From assembly GCA_030668045.1 (NCBI GenBank), contig DAOUUR010000196.1, positions 1 to 5,471 on the forward strand: 5,471 bases of DNA, read 5' to 3'. Within the stretch, counting starts at the first letter, position 1; each line of letters opens with the position of its first letter. The position numbers and the translations under genes were made by a program. The stretch comes from a bacterium (GTDB lineage: Bacteria > Zixibacteria > MSB-5A5 > GN15 > FEB-12). Positions 5,227 through 5,471 of the stretch are shown here, in pieces. Under the pieces are notes generated by a model. The model saw only the letters and a program-made list of their open reading frames with translations. It did no database searches and was not told where the DNA came from.

Positions 5227-5471
5227 ATGAAGACGATAACTAAGTACTTTCTGAAATCGCTGCCGTACCTAGTCTGCATTGGTGCCGCCTATCTCTTTTT
5301 TGCTACGGGCACAAGAGTTGATTCTGACTTAAAGGGTTTGATGCATGGCATAGCAGGATCTTTTCTTTCTATCCCCATCCTCTACCTCATATACGATCTA
5401 TCGAAGAATTATTCCCAAAGCAAGTTGAATAAGGAGTTATTTGACTACGCCAAAATGCAAGTCGACACAGA
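5227..5471 (+). CDS. Small two-helix membrane protein, N-terminal 81 residues (3' end outside window)
   Basis: I do not recognise a named family. The visible part starts with a basic stretch (KTITKYFLK) and has a first hydrophobic helix (about 12-28). A short polar loop with two Asp and a Lys follows (30-36), then a second helix (about 38-57), and then a polar, Lys/Asn-rich segment (58-81) that should lie in the cytoplasm by the positive-inside rule. The likely form is a helical hairpin in the membrane carrying a cytoplasmic C-terminal domain not seen here. The segment LNKELFDYAKMQVDT at the window edge resembles, from memory, uncharacterised proteins of accessory regions; this is unverified. 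It appears to have its own promoter and ribosome binding site, and is visibly more A+T-rich than the folate and cdaA genes. It is separated from them by over 500 bases, which fits a horizontally acquired or accessory gene. The frame is open to the last base. Confidence 0.7.
   Translation, partial: MKTITKYFLKSLPYLVCIGAAYLFFATGTRVDSDLKGLMHGIAGSFLSIPILYLIYDLSKNYSQSKLNKELFDYAKMQVDT

Overview
The window carries a compact, same-strand block of housekeeping genes followed by a gene-poor, repeat-rich segment and the start of an unrelated membrane-protein gene. In order on the + strand: the C-terminal end of hypoxanthine phosphoribosyltransferase (hpt), the membrane AAA+ protease FtsH, GTP cyclohydrolase I (folE), dihydropteroate synthase (folP), a CdaA-type diadenylate cyclase, about 530 bases without a convincing gene, and a 5'-complete but 3'-truncated small two-helix membrane protein. 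The organism is a bacterium. The hpt-ftsH order is widespread (tilS-hpt-ftsH in Bacillus, for example). Frequent GTG starts with clear Shine-Dalgarno sequences, moderate GC and a folP-cdaA pair without cdaR suggest a non-Firmicute, perhaps an uncultured FCB-type lineage such as Zixibacteria. That placement is a weak inference from general impression, not a demonstrated one.

Layout: hpt ends at 228 and ftsH starts 89 bases later. folE starts 3 bases after the ftsH stop, so hpt-ftsH-folE looks like one transcription unit. It ends at a hairpin plus T-run that begins inside the folE stop codon (2851-2870). The 186-base folE-folP gap holds four hairpins, the last of which also looks like a terminator. 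folP and cdaA overlap by 4 bases (GTGA) and form a second unit.

Functionally, hpt (purine salvage) and folE (which consumes GTP) touch the same nucleotide pool. folE and folP are non-consecutive steps of folate synthesis (folB and folK are not here). CdaA makes c-di-AMP from ATP. FtsH is general membrane and protein quality control. Two details depart from textbook families: CdaA has Arg-His-Lys where the family normally has Arg-His-Arg, and FolE has changes in the segment that binds the GTP triphosphate.

From 4697 to about 5226 there is a 96-base direct tandem repeat (about 2.5 copies, 4721-4956) whose copy-to-copy changes keep predicted + strand RNA hairpins paired, a G-rich stretch, a strong C/G hairpin at 5113-5130, and a promoter-like sequence with an overlapping dyad just before the last gene. 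The repeat's hairpin core reappears in reverse orientation between folE and folP, which suggests a dispersed element. I found no CRISPR array, tRNA, rRNA or transposase gene.
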